From contig CAVZDP010000003.1 in the NCBI GenBank assembly GCA_963774075.1, positions 744,001-808,000 of the forward strand: DNA of 64,000 nucleotides. Reading direction: 5' to 3'. A model generated the notes under the pieces. It ran no database searches and was not told the origin of the DNA. It saw only the letters and a program-made list of their open reading frames with translations. The stretch comes from JBBQNR01 sp963774075 (GTDB lineage: Bacteria; Actinomycetota; Thermoleophilia; Solirubrobacterales; JBBDJG01). The translations under genes and the position numbers were made by a program. The first letter of the stretch is position 1. Every line of letters starts with the position of its first letter. Shown piece by piece: positions 52,783 through 60,270 of this stretch.

Positions 52783-52817
52783 CAAAAGAAACCGGGGGCG
52801 AGTTGCCTCGCCCCCGG
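52783..52817 (-). terminator. strong intrinsic terminator of the 52852-53694 gene
   Basis: On the minus strand an 11-bp perfect stem, CCGGGGGCGAG with CTCGCCCCCGG around a 4-nt loop, is followed by TTTCTTTT. A smaller hairpin (GCGCCTAAAGGCGC, 52827-52840) lies between it and the stop. Confidence 0.85.
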
Positions 52818-52851
52818 GTCAGTTCGCGCCTTTAGGCGCTTACTTACTTGC

Positions 52852-53694
52852 TTACGGGATGAAGATACCTTGCTCTTGGTACTTCGTCTCGTCACCAGTT
52901 CCACAGAACGGCGGGCAGGGGAGTCCGGTGATGTCGATGTTGCCGTCCGGACCCGAGTCCCTGACCCGGATGTTGTGGATCGCGACGACGCCGCGCTGCA
53001 TCTCCTTGACCGTACCGGCCAGGAGCGTGTCGATCGTCGTGCTTACGGTGCAGTTGGAGCCGTTGGCTGTACCCGTGGCGACGCACGGACCAATCGGCAC
53101 CGAGAACGTGAGGTCGCTCACTGTCGCGACGCCACATCCAGTACCTGTGCCGTTACCGCAGATGGTCGCCGGGTTACCGTTCGAGTGGTCGGTAATGCGA
53201 ATTATCGACTGTGCGATCAGCTTCCCGGTGTAGTCACCGCCTGCGGCCGGGCAGACCGTGCCGAACGTCACTGCGCAACGGACGTCGGTCATAGAGCCCA
53301 CTACCCTGATGTCCTCTGAGTCACCTGGGGTAAGCGAGCACGGCGGGTTCTCACCTGCTGTTGCACCTGCTGCGAGGTTGCAGATCACGTCGAGGCGGGC
53401 GGAGCCGTTACCGGCGCCCGTAGTACCCAGCGTCAGCGTGGTCGACTTCATCGTCGGCGGCGTACATGACGGCGCCGTCAGCGGTGCAATGTGTGTCGCG
53501 TTCGGTGTGGCCGGGGCCGGGTCATCGGCCGTCGTAGCGCCACCGCACTTGTTGAACGCCGGGACCAGCGGCACCCTAAACGGCGTGCCACCTCCCGGAC
53601 GGGGGTGCGTTGCCAGCGCGACGCTACCAAGCGCCAGGGCCAGAAGGGCCCCGATAGCCAGCGAGAGCACCATCCTCCGTTTAGTGGTGGTCAT
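52852..53694 (-). CDS. secreted protein of unknown function, Thr/Gly/Cys-rich
   Basis: The 280-residue product has a clear signal peptide (MTTTKRRMVLSLAIGALLAL, cleavage near LATHP). The mature part is rich in Thr, Gly, Pro and Cys. At least ten Cys are scattered in short patterns such as NKCGG, CNLAAG, ICGNGTGTGCG and LPCPPFCGTG, suggesting disulfides outside the cell. No family was recognised. Start ATG with AAGGAG upstream. It has its own strong terminator, so it is a single-gene unit. The 53695-54028 region upstream shows no gene. Confidence 0.7.
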   Translation of the reverse strand: MTTTKRRMVLSLAIGALLALALGSVALATHPRPGGGTPFRVPLVPAFNKCGGATTADDPAPATPNATHIAPLTAPSCTPPTMKSTTLTLGTTGAGNGSARLDVICNLAAGATAGENPPCSLTPGDSEDIRVVGSMTDVRCAVTFGTVCPAAGGDYTGKLIAQSIIRITDHSNGNPATICGNGTGTGCGVATVSDLTFSVPIGPCVATGTANGSNCTVSTTIDTLLAGTVKEMQRGVVAIHNIRVRDSGPDGNIDITGLPCPPFCGTGDETKYQEQGIFIP

Positions 53695-54028
53695 CCTGCT
53701 GCGTCTCCTTCCTGTCCTGCCCCTGACGACCCTTCCGTGTTCTCGGTGTCATGGGACAACTGCGACTCTGACAGCGGCCACCATCGGCGGCCGCTGCTCA
53801 CAGTCCCTCCACCATCCAGTGGCGTCAGCATCGCACAGTGTTCGTCAAGGAAGAGTGAAGATTACGTGAAGGCGTGCCAAGATTCCATAAAGAGAGTGCT
53901 GTCGGTCACAGATCGAAATCGCACTGGAATCGGGTTTTTGGGCCTTTCGGCCCTTGCGCCGGCCGGCCGGGAGGCCCTCCGCGATCCGCCTAGAATGGGC
54001 CCCAGCGGGAAGGGTATCCCGCCAGACA

Positions 54029-54119
54029 GGAGAGGTGGCCGAGAGGCTGAAGGCAGCCGCCTGCTAAGCGGTTTGGGGGGTTCACACCTCCCACGTGGGT
54101 TCGAATCCCACCCTCTCCG
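54029..54119 (+). tRNA. tRNA-Ser (anticodon GCU)
   Basis: Acceptor GGAGAGG (54029-54035) pairs with CCTCTCC (54112-54118), discriminator G. The anticodon loop reads CTGCTAA with anticodon GCT, a long variable arm follows, and the T arm is GTGGG-TTCGAAT-CCCAC. No CCA encoded. Confidence 0.95.
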
Positions 54120-54238
54120 CTCCCCGGCGACCGACTCGGGCGGACCGCGATGAGGCGTGACAGCACCCGCGAGATCGCTCTGGCCCGGGGTCCACGGGGT
54201 CGCTTGGCGTGCGGAATGCCTCGCTACTATCCCCGCGG

Positions 54239-54312
54239 GCGCCCGTAGCTCAGTTGGATAGAGCGTCGGTCTACGAAACCGAAGGTCACTGGTTCGAATC
54301 CAGTCGGGCGCG
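54239..54312 (+). tRNA. tRNA-Arg (anticodon ACG)
   Basis: Acceptor GCGCCCG (54239-54245) pairs with CGGGCGC (54305-54311), discriminator G. Anticodon loop CTACGAA gives ACG. T arm ACTGG-TTCGAAT-CCAGT. The D arm has AGCTCAGTTGGATAGAGC. Confidence 0.95.
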
Positions 54313-54417
54313 CTTCCCCTGAGCCGGCATGGCAGTGCGGTTTTCTCCGCCCGCGCCGGACGAGGGCGTCCCTCGCCACACGGGGAGTGGCAACACCGCG
54401 GCGTATGCTCCGGGGAA

Positions 54418-54858
54418 ATGACGATTCAGCGGATGGACAACGTTCTCATCGTTGTCGACGACCTCGAGGCCGCCAAAGCGTTCTTCGCCGAACTCGGTAT
54501 GGAGCTGGAAGGCGAGGCGACCATCGAGGGGCCTTGGGTAGACCAAACCGTTGGGCTCGACGACGTCCGTGCCGACATCGCCATGATGCGGACCCCGGAC
54601 GGCCACAGCCGGCTTGAGCTGACGAAGTTCCACACGCCGCCGGCGATCAGAGCCGAGCCGGAAAGCGCGCCGGCGAACACGCTGGGCATACGCCGCATCA
54701 TGTTCGCTGTCGACGACATCGACGACGTCGTTGCCCGCCTGCGCAGCCACGGTGCCGAACTCGTCGGCGAGATCGCGCAGTACGAGGACATCTACCGGCT
54801 CTGCTTCCTGCGTGGCCCTGAGGGCATCATCATCGGACTGGCCGAGCAGCTCAACTGA
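54418..54858 (+). CDS. VOC family (glyoxalase/bleomycin-resistance-like) protein
   Basis: The 146-residue product has two beta-alpha-beta-beta-beta modules: QRMDNVLIVVDDLEAAKAFF and GIRRIMFAVDDIDDVVARLR, ending FLRGPEGIIIGLAEQLN with the last metal-ligand Glu region. Substrate unknown. TATGCT lies 11-16 nt before ATG 54418, so it is probably leaderless. Confidence 0.84.
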   Translation: MTIQRMDNVLIVVDDLEAAKAFFAELGMELEGEATIEGPWVDQTVGLDDVRADIAMMRTPDGHSRLELTKFHTPPAIRAEPESAPANTLGIRRIMFAVDDIDDVVARLRSHGAELVGEIAQYEDIYRLCFLRGPEGIIIGLAEQLN

Positions 54859-54933
54859 AACCTCCATGGGCGCGACCGGGGGCGGCCCCGGACGGTACTG
54901 GCCATCGCCCGCTCGGCACCTGGCCGGGCTGAC

Positions 54934-55140
54934 TCACCCGTTGTTGTGTGGCAGCACGTCGCCAGGCGGGCCTGGGATGTCACCGGGCTGGCCTGGGACG
55001 TCGTCGCCGGGCGGGCCTGGGTCATGTCCCGACGCCCGCCTGGCGTCCTTCCTGGCCTGCTTCTCGTGCCGACGCTCGATAAGCCTGCGTTCACGGTTGA
55101 GCTTTGCCATCGTGGTCTTTCTCTTGCCGCTCGAGGCCAT
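54934..55140 (-). CDS. small basic protein with a Pro/Gly/Asp repeat tail
   Basis: The 68-residue product has a highly charged helical N-terminus (AKLNRERRLIERRHEKQARK) and a tail of PGD-type repeats (GPPGDDVPGQPGDIPGPPGD). Relatives of the basic part are common next to cold-shock genes in actinobacteria as far as I recall. It follows cspA after 16 bp and may share its transcript. ATG 55110 is an alternative start. Confidence 0.6.
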   Translation of the reverse strand: MASSGKRKTTMAKLNRERRLIERRHEKQARKDARRASGHDPGPPGDDVPGQPGDIPGPPGDVLPHNNG

Positions 55141-55156
55141 GCCTACGTTCCGGGGC

Positions 55157-55360
55157 CTAGAGCGCCTGCACGTTGGCGGCCGCCGGACCCTTGGCGCCCT
55201 GCTCGGCGTCGTAGCTCACCTTCGCGCCCTCGGCCAGCGACTTGAAGCCGCTGCCCTGGATCGCGTTGTGGTGCACGAACAGGTCCTTGCCGGCGTCATC
55301 GGGCGTGATGAATCCGAAGCCCTTGTCGTCGCTGAACCACTTCACTGTTCCTGTAGCCAT
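55157..55360 (-). CDS. cspA: cold-shock protein
   Basis: The 67-residue single cold-shock domain opens ATGTVKWFSDDKGFGFITPD with RNP1 KGFGFI, and has RNP2 as LFVHH. It binds single-stranded RNA and acts as an RNA chaperone. The ATG at 55360 follows GGAGGGGG. About 170 bp separate it from the divergent acetyltransferase, enough for the long leader typical of such genes. Confidence 0.95.
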   Translation of the reverse strand: MATGTVKWFSDDKGFGFITPDDAGKDLFVHHNAIQGSGFKSLAEGAKVSYDAEQGAKGPAAANVQAL

Positions 55361-55530
55361 CTTGTCCCCCTCCGGGGTATGTGCAATGCGAAACGCGGAG
55401 GGTGCGCAGAGGCAACGACTGCGGAAACGCGAGGGCACGGCTTTGGTCGAACGGAATGCCCGACCCTTAGGACGAGTCTAGCGGCTCGCCGGATCGAGCC
55501 GGAATCGCAGTACCTAGAATTTTCGGCGCA

Positions 55531-56073
55531 GTGACCGATCGCAGCGCACCGCGCGAGCTTCTCGGGCGCCACGTCCGGCTGACGCCGACCACCGAGGCCG
55601 ACGCGCCGGCGCTCCGCGCGATCCACTCGAGCCCCGAGGTCGCCAGGTGGTGGGAGAGGCCCGAGCCTGGCTTCCCCATGCACGACGAGCCCGACGCGAC
55701 CCGCTTCACCATCTGGCACGAAGGCGAGATCGCCGGGCTGATCCAATACAGCGAGGAGACCGAGCCGAAGTACCGGCACGCGTCGATGGACATTTTCCTC
55801 GGCGGCGCGTTCCAGCGCCGAGGCATCGGGACCGCGGCGGTGGCCCTACTCGTCGACCACCTCGTCCACGATCGCGGCCACCACCGCGTGACAATCGACC
55901 CCGCGGCGGACAACGAAGCCGCCGTCGCTTGCTACGCGAAGGTCGGCTTCGAGCCCGTGGGCATCATGCGCAAGGCGGAGCGCGACGTCGACGGAAGGGG
56001 CTGGCACGACTCGCTCCTGATGGAGGTTGTCGTCGAGCCCGGCGCGAGTCGGCGAGCACTGAACGGGAGATAG
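55531..56073 (+). CDS. GNAT family N-acetyltransferase (aminoglycoside 6'-type/RimJ-like)
   Basis: The 180-residue product has the opening GRHVRLTPTTEADAPALRAI, the acetyl-CoA loop FQRRGIGTAAVALLVDHLVH (Q/R-x-x-G-x-G/A) and NEAAVACYAKVGFEPVGIMR. The pattern ASMDIFLGGAFQRRGIGTAA is close to AAC(6')-type enzymes, but resistance cannot be inferred from this alone. GTG start; TAGAAT lies about 14 nt upstream, probably leaderless. Confidence 0.84.
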   Translation: MTDRSAPRELLGRHVRLTPTTEADAPALRAIHSSPEVARWWERPEPGFPMHDEPDATRFTIWHEGEIAGLIQYSEETEPKYRHASMDIFLGGAFQRRGIGTAAVALLVDHLVHDRGHHRVTIDPAADNEAAVACYAKVGFEPVGIMRKAERDVDGRGWHDSLLMEVVVEPGASRRALNGR

Positions 56074-56224
56074 CCGCCGGGAAGCGCCGGCGCCACCTTG
56101 CCAGCGCTCCCCGCGGCGGCTTGTTCCTCTGGGGGAGGTACTACCTCGGCTCGCTGCTGGCCGAGGGTCCTGTCTCCTACGCCGGGTACCCCGTTCCCCC
56201 CACGGTTCAAACCCGCGGCCCGGA

Positions 56225-58786
56225 TCACTCGTACTGGAGCGCCTCCATCACGTTGATCTTCGAGGCGCGCCGGGCCGGCGCTATCGCAGCGGCGACGCCC
56301 GCGACCCCCGCCAGGATCAGCAGCACGACGAGCAGCGGGTACGGCACCGAGAGCACGAAGCCCTCGTCCTCGAGGGCCTTGACTGCCACGAAAGCGAGCG
56401 CGAGGCCGATGGCGGCTCCGATGATGGCGCCGATCATCGCGGTGATCACCGATTCGTAGCGGATCATCTGCCGCACCTGGCGCCGCGAAGCGCCGATCGC
56501 CCTCAGCATCCCGATCTCGCGTGTGCGCTCGTGGATCGTGAGGATCAGCGTGTTCACGATCCCGAACAGCGAAACGATGATCGAGAGAGCGAGCAGCGCG
56601 TAGATCAGGACGAGGATCTGGTTGATCTGGTCGCGGGTGTCCGCCTTGAGCTGCTCCTGCGAGCGCGACTCGACGTTGGGGAAGGAGCCCTTCAGCACGC
56701 TGTCCACGCGCACTCTGGCAGCGTCGAAGTCGACCCCCGGCGCGAAGTTGAGGAATGTGGCGTCGTCGGTGGTGACGCCGAAGTCGCGCGCCAGAGTCGC
56801 GCGCGGGATCGCGATGCTCTGGACGAGCAGCCCGGGCTCGTCGCGGGCCGTGCCGCGCACCACGTACGACGCGCGCTTACCGGTGGGCGTCGTGACCCTG
56901 ACGGTGTCGCCCACATCGACGCCGTTGTCCTTGGCCCAGTCGGACTCCGCGATCGCTCCGTTCGTGCCGAGCTGCGACAGCGTGGCGTTGGTGCCTTCGA
57001 CCCAGTCGAACTTGCCCACGGCTCCGATCGTGGCGGGCTCGACACCCGTCACGACGCGCTCGTCGTCACCCTCGATGCGCCCGTCGGCGCTCGCCATCGG
57101 TGACACCGTCTCGACGCCGGGCACCCTGCCGACCCTGTCGGCCACGCCGCCCGGTATGCGCGAGAAACCGTCCGTGTTGAGCAGGATCAGGTCGCCGGCG
57201 AACGATTCATCGAGCGCGTTTTCGAACGACTTGGTCAGAGCCGATGCAAACGTCGCCACGAAGGTGATGAGCGCGAGGCCGATCATCAGCGCGGCGGCGG
57301 TCGTGGTCGTGCGGCTCGGGTTACGCAGCGTGTTCTCGCGCGCCAGCCGCCCGGTGACGCCGCGAAGGCGCTCGATCGGCCAGCCCACCAGCGAGGCGAG
57401 GGGACGGATCATCCGGCTCGACAGCATCGCGACCGCGATGAAGACGAGGACCAGCCCGGGGCCGAGCAGTATGAAGGCCGTGGAGAAGCTCTCCGTCCTG
57501 AAAAGGCCCCAGCCGATCGCAAGCATCCCGAGCGCCAGCAAGGCGACGGCGATGGCGGTGCGCCGCCGGCTCGGCTGCCCGAGCTGACTCGCCCCGTGCT
57601 CGCGCAGCGCTTCGAGTGGCGTCACCCGGGTCGCCCGGACCGCCGGAACGATCGACGACACGGTTGTCGATACGAGCCCGACCGCGACCGCGACCGCGAC
57701 CGTGCCGCCGGTGAGGACCAGGCCGCTAGTCGGAAGCGAGAACCCGAGCGCCTCGAACAGCACGGTGATCAGCGCCACGAAGCCTATGCCGCCCAAGATC
57801 CCGAGCACCGATGCGACGAGGCCGATGATGACCGCCTCGAGCAGCACCGTTCCGAGCACCTGGCGAGCCGATGCGCCGAGCGTGCGCAGCATCCCGAACT
57901 CGCGCGTGCGCTGGGACACGGTGATCGAGAAGGTGTTGAAGATCAGAAAGCCGCCGACGAGCAGCGCGATGGCAGCGAACACCAGGAGCGCGGTGGACAG
58001 GAAGCCGAAGCCGTCCTTGATGTCCTGCGACTCCGACTGCGCGGTCTCCTCGCCCGTTCGCACGACCACCGAGGGCGGAAGCGCGTTCTGCACTCGCAGC
58101 TTGAGCTCCTCGGGCGTGACGCCCGGCTCGGCGGCGATTACGATCTCGTCGAACTTGCCCCGTTTTCTGGTCAGCCGCTGCGCCTCCTCCAGAGTGAACT
58201 GCGCGATGCTCGCGCCGCCGAGCCCGGTGCCGTCGCCAAAGCGGCCGATACCAGAGACGCGGTAGCGCTTCGCTCCCCCCGGCCCGGCGATCCGGACGCG
58301 CTCGCCGACCCGGAACTTCTCCTCCTTTGCGGTGATGCTGTCGATCGCCACCTCGTCCGCTGCCGTCGGCGGCCGGCCGTCCGGGTACGTCCACGGGCTG
58401 AACCGGATGGGCGTCGTGCTCGCGGCGAAATGCGGCGGGCCCTCCGGACCGATGCGGTCGCCGTTCTCGTCCAGGATCGCGGCGCTGGGATCGAAGATGG
58501 TGCCCGCGGCCTCTGCGACGCCGTCGAGCTCGAGCACTCTCTGGAGCAGGCCGGCGTCGAACGCCGGGGGCTCGCCGCCACGCGAGTCCTCGACGGCTTC
58601 CCGGGACTTGACCGTCACGTCCGTGCTCGCGTTGACGTCCTCGAATATGTCGTCGAACGACTTCCCGATCGTGTCGGTGAGCATCAGGGTGCCCGCGATC
58701 ATCGCCACCCCGAAGAAAACGGCGAGCGCCGTCAGGACCGAACGGAGCTTGCGAGCGGTGAGTCCTCGTAGCGTCAGCGACAGCAT
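56225..58786 (-). CDS. ABC transporter permease, FtsX/MacB type
   Basis: The 853-residue product has two FtsX-type permease domains, each preceded by a large extracellular MacB-like periplasmic-core region. Membrane segments include LTALAVFFGVAMIAGTLMLT at the N-terminus, a block around residues 260-400 and a final block ending KINVMEALQYE. The stop-adjacent motifs TREFGMLRTLGAS and TREIGMLRAIGASRRQVRQM mark the coupling helices. It works with the adjacent ATPase, 19 bp upstream, as an exporter or mechanotransmission complex. Confidence 0.92.
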   Translation of the reverse strand: MLSLTLRGLTARKLRSVLTALAVFFGVAMIAGTLMLTDTIGKSFDDIFEDVNASTDVTVKSREAVEDSRGGEPPAFDAGLLQRVLELDGVAEAAGTIFDPSAAILDENGDRIGPEGPPHFAASTTPIRFSPWTYPDGRPPTAADEVAIDSITAKEEKFRVGERVRIAGPGGAKRYRVSGIGRFGDGTGLGGASIAQFTLEEAQRLTRKRGKFDEIVIAAEPGVTPEELKLRVQNALPPSVVVRTGEETAQSESQDIKDGFGFLSTALLVFAAIALLVGGFLIFNTFSITVSQRTREFGMLRTLGASARQVLGTVLLEAVIIGLVASVLGILGGIGFVALITVLFEALGFSLPTSGLVLTGGTVAVAVAVGLVSTTVSSIVPAVRATRVTPLEALREHGASQLGQPSRRRTAIAVALLALGMLAIGWGLFRTESFSTAFILLGPGLVLVFIAVAMLSSRMIRPLASLVGWPIERLRGVTGRLARENTLRNPSRTTTTAAALMIGLALITFVATFASALTKSFENALDESFAGDLILLNTDGFSRIPGGVADRVGRVPGVETVSPMASADGRIEGDDERVVTGVEPATIGAVGKFDWVEGTNATLSQLGTNGAIAESDWAKDNGVDVGDTVRVTTPTGKRASYVVRGTARDEPGLLVQSIAIPRATLARDFGVTTDDATFLNFAPGVDFDAARVRVDSVLKGSFPNVESRSQEQLKADTRDQINQILVLIYALLALSIIVSLFGIVNTLILTIHERTREIGMLRAIGASRRQVRQMIRYESVITAMIGAIIGAAIGLALAFVAVKALEDEGFVLSVPYPLLVVLLILAGVAGVAAAIAPARRASKINVMEALQYE

Positions 58787-58805
58787 CGTCGCGCCCGGGA
58801 AAGCC

Positions 58806-59558
58806 TCAGCTCGCCTGCATCAGCTGTAGTACCTCGTCCGCCGAGTCGACACGGCCGTCGTGGACGATCCTGCCGTCGCTGAGGACGATGACCCGGTCGG
58901 CGTAGGAAACGACGCGCGGATCGTGCGAGACCATCACGACCGTTTCGCCGAATTCGTCCACGGAGCGACGCAGCAGGCCGAGCACGTCGGCGCCCGACTT
59001 CGAGTCGAGATTGCCTGTCGGCTCGTCGGCGAACAAGACCGCCGGCCGCGTGATGAGGGCGCGCGCGATCGCCACGCGCTGTTGCTGCCCACCAGAGAGC
59101 TCCGAGGGGAGGTGCTTGCGCCGATCGGAGATCCCAACCGTCTCGAGCAGGCTGTCGAGCCAGGCCTCGTCGACCTTGCGCCCCGCGATGCGAACGGGTA
59201 GCACGATGTTCTCCGCGGCGTTCAGGACCGGCACCAGGTTGAAGAATTGGAACACGAAGCCGAGCTTGTCCCGCCTCAGCTCCGTCAGGTCACCGTCGCC
59301 GAGGCGCGTGATCTCGGTGCCGTCGACCCAGACCTGTCCCTTCGACGGCCTGTCGAGGCCCGCGAGGATGTGCATGAGCGTCGACTTGCCCGAGCCCGAG
59401 GGGCCGACGATGCCGGTCAGTTCGCCGGCCGGGAACTGGACCGACACGTCCTTGAGTGCGTCGACCGCGGCTTGCCCCTCGCCGTAGCGGCGGCTGACCC
59501 CCTCGCCTCGCACGATGATGGGGCCGGGCGTCGTGTTGTCGGCGACCGGCACTCCCAC
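58806..59558 (-). CDS. ABC transporter ATP-binding protein (MacB/LolD type)
   Basis: The 250-residue ATPase has Walker A GPSGSGKST, Q-loop FVFQFFNLVPVLNAAENI, signature LSGGQQQRVAIARAL, Walker B VLFADEPTGNLD and switch VSHD. The Q-loop and LNAAENI segment are typical of LolD/MacB. It is the first gene of a two-gene operon with the FtsX-type permease. Confidence 0.95.
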   Translation of the reverse strand: MGVPVADNTTPGPIIVRGEGVSRRYGEGQAAVDALKDVSVQFPAGELTGIVGPSGSGKSTLMHILAGLDRPSKGQVWVDGTEITRLGDGDLTELRRDKLGFVFQFFNLVPVLNAAENIVLPVRIAGRKVDEAWLDSLLETVGISDRRKHLPSELSGGQQQRVAIARALITRPAVLFADEPTGNLDSKSGADVLGLLRRSVDEFGETVVMVSHDPRVVSYADRVIVLSDGRIVHDGRVDSADEVLQLMQAS

Positions 59559-59588
59559 GGGTGCGGAGCCTAACTAATGCAGCGAGCG

Positions 59589-59951
59589 CTAAGGATTCTG
59601 CTCGAAGCGGCCGCCGTCGTAGGCGATTGGCAGCGCACGGTCGAGCCCGGTCTGTTCGACTGCGAGCCGCAGCCGCTTCGGGACGCGGACGAGGATCAGC
59701 GCCGAGCCGTTCCGGCGCTCCCGGGACCAGGTCTGCAGAAGCTCGGCGATCTCGTCGGTCTGGATGGCGCCCAGCCCGCGTAGATCGAGGATCAGGAAGC
59801 GAACATGCTGGCGCTGAACTTCCTCGAGCGGCTCCTTGAGCTTGGCGAGCCAGCCGGGCCCGAAATCGCCCGACACCGAGATGCAGGCAGCGTCTTTCTG
59901 ATGCTCCAGCACGGCTTCGAAAGGTGATCCAACCTTGGCTGCTTCGATCAC
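59589..59951 (-). CDS. STAS-domain protein, unusual phospho-site
   Basis: The 120-residue product has the STAS fold of anti-sigma-factor antagonists: ACISVSGDFGPGWLAKLKEP and VRFLILDLRGLGAIQTDEIA. The usual DSSGL loop, with a phosphorylated Ser, is replaced by QTDEI here, so control by an anti-sigma kinase in the usual way is doubtful. It lies 30 bp upstream of the ABC ATPase gene in the same direction and could be in the same transcript. Confidence 0.72.
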   Translation of the reverse strand: MIEAAKVGSPFEAVLEHQKDAACISVSGDFGPGWLAKLKEPLEEVQRQHVRFLILDLRGLGAIQTDEIAELLQTWSRERRNGSALILVRVPKRLRLAVEQTGLDRALPIAYDGGRFEQNP

Positions 59952-60270
59952 TCTGTTTGTTCCTGCTTCCTAGTTCGTAGAACGCCTGTGTCCACTTCTA
60001 AATATGCCCTTTCGCCGTGAACCTTTTATGAGGATTCGGGCGGTTCAGGGAAAGATTTTGTGAATGAGGCCGAAGCGGCGCCTCAGGGTCGTCCCGAGGA
60101 GCCCTCTGGTCGCACTCGCGGCGACCCCGGCAGGGTCAGACGGCTTTCCATAAAGACGGCCCCCGGACATCCAGGCAGCGCTATTCTTGCGCCTTGGCCA
60201 GAACGGCTTCGGGCTGGCAGGGAGGCCACCCCGAAGTGCATGGAGGCGGCACGGACAGCTCTGGAGGATC
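59952..60270. other. intergenic region with a promoter for the PKD-repeat gene
   Basis: The 319-bp stretch between the STAS gene and the PKD-repeat gene shows no convincing gene. TATTCT at 60182-60187 is a plausible -10 box for the plus-strand gene, and the GGAGG at 60262-60266 is its ribosome-binding site. Confidence 0.45.

Noticed and set aside
54085..54120. Sequence like the 3' end of tRNA-Ser(UGA), considered as the second attachment site
   Set aside because: It is the T arm and acceptor of tRNA-Ser(GCU) and differs at several positions from 22540-22566.
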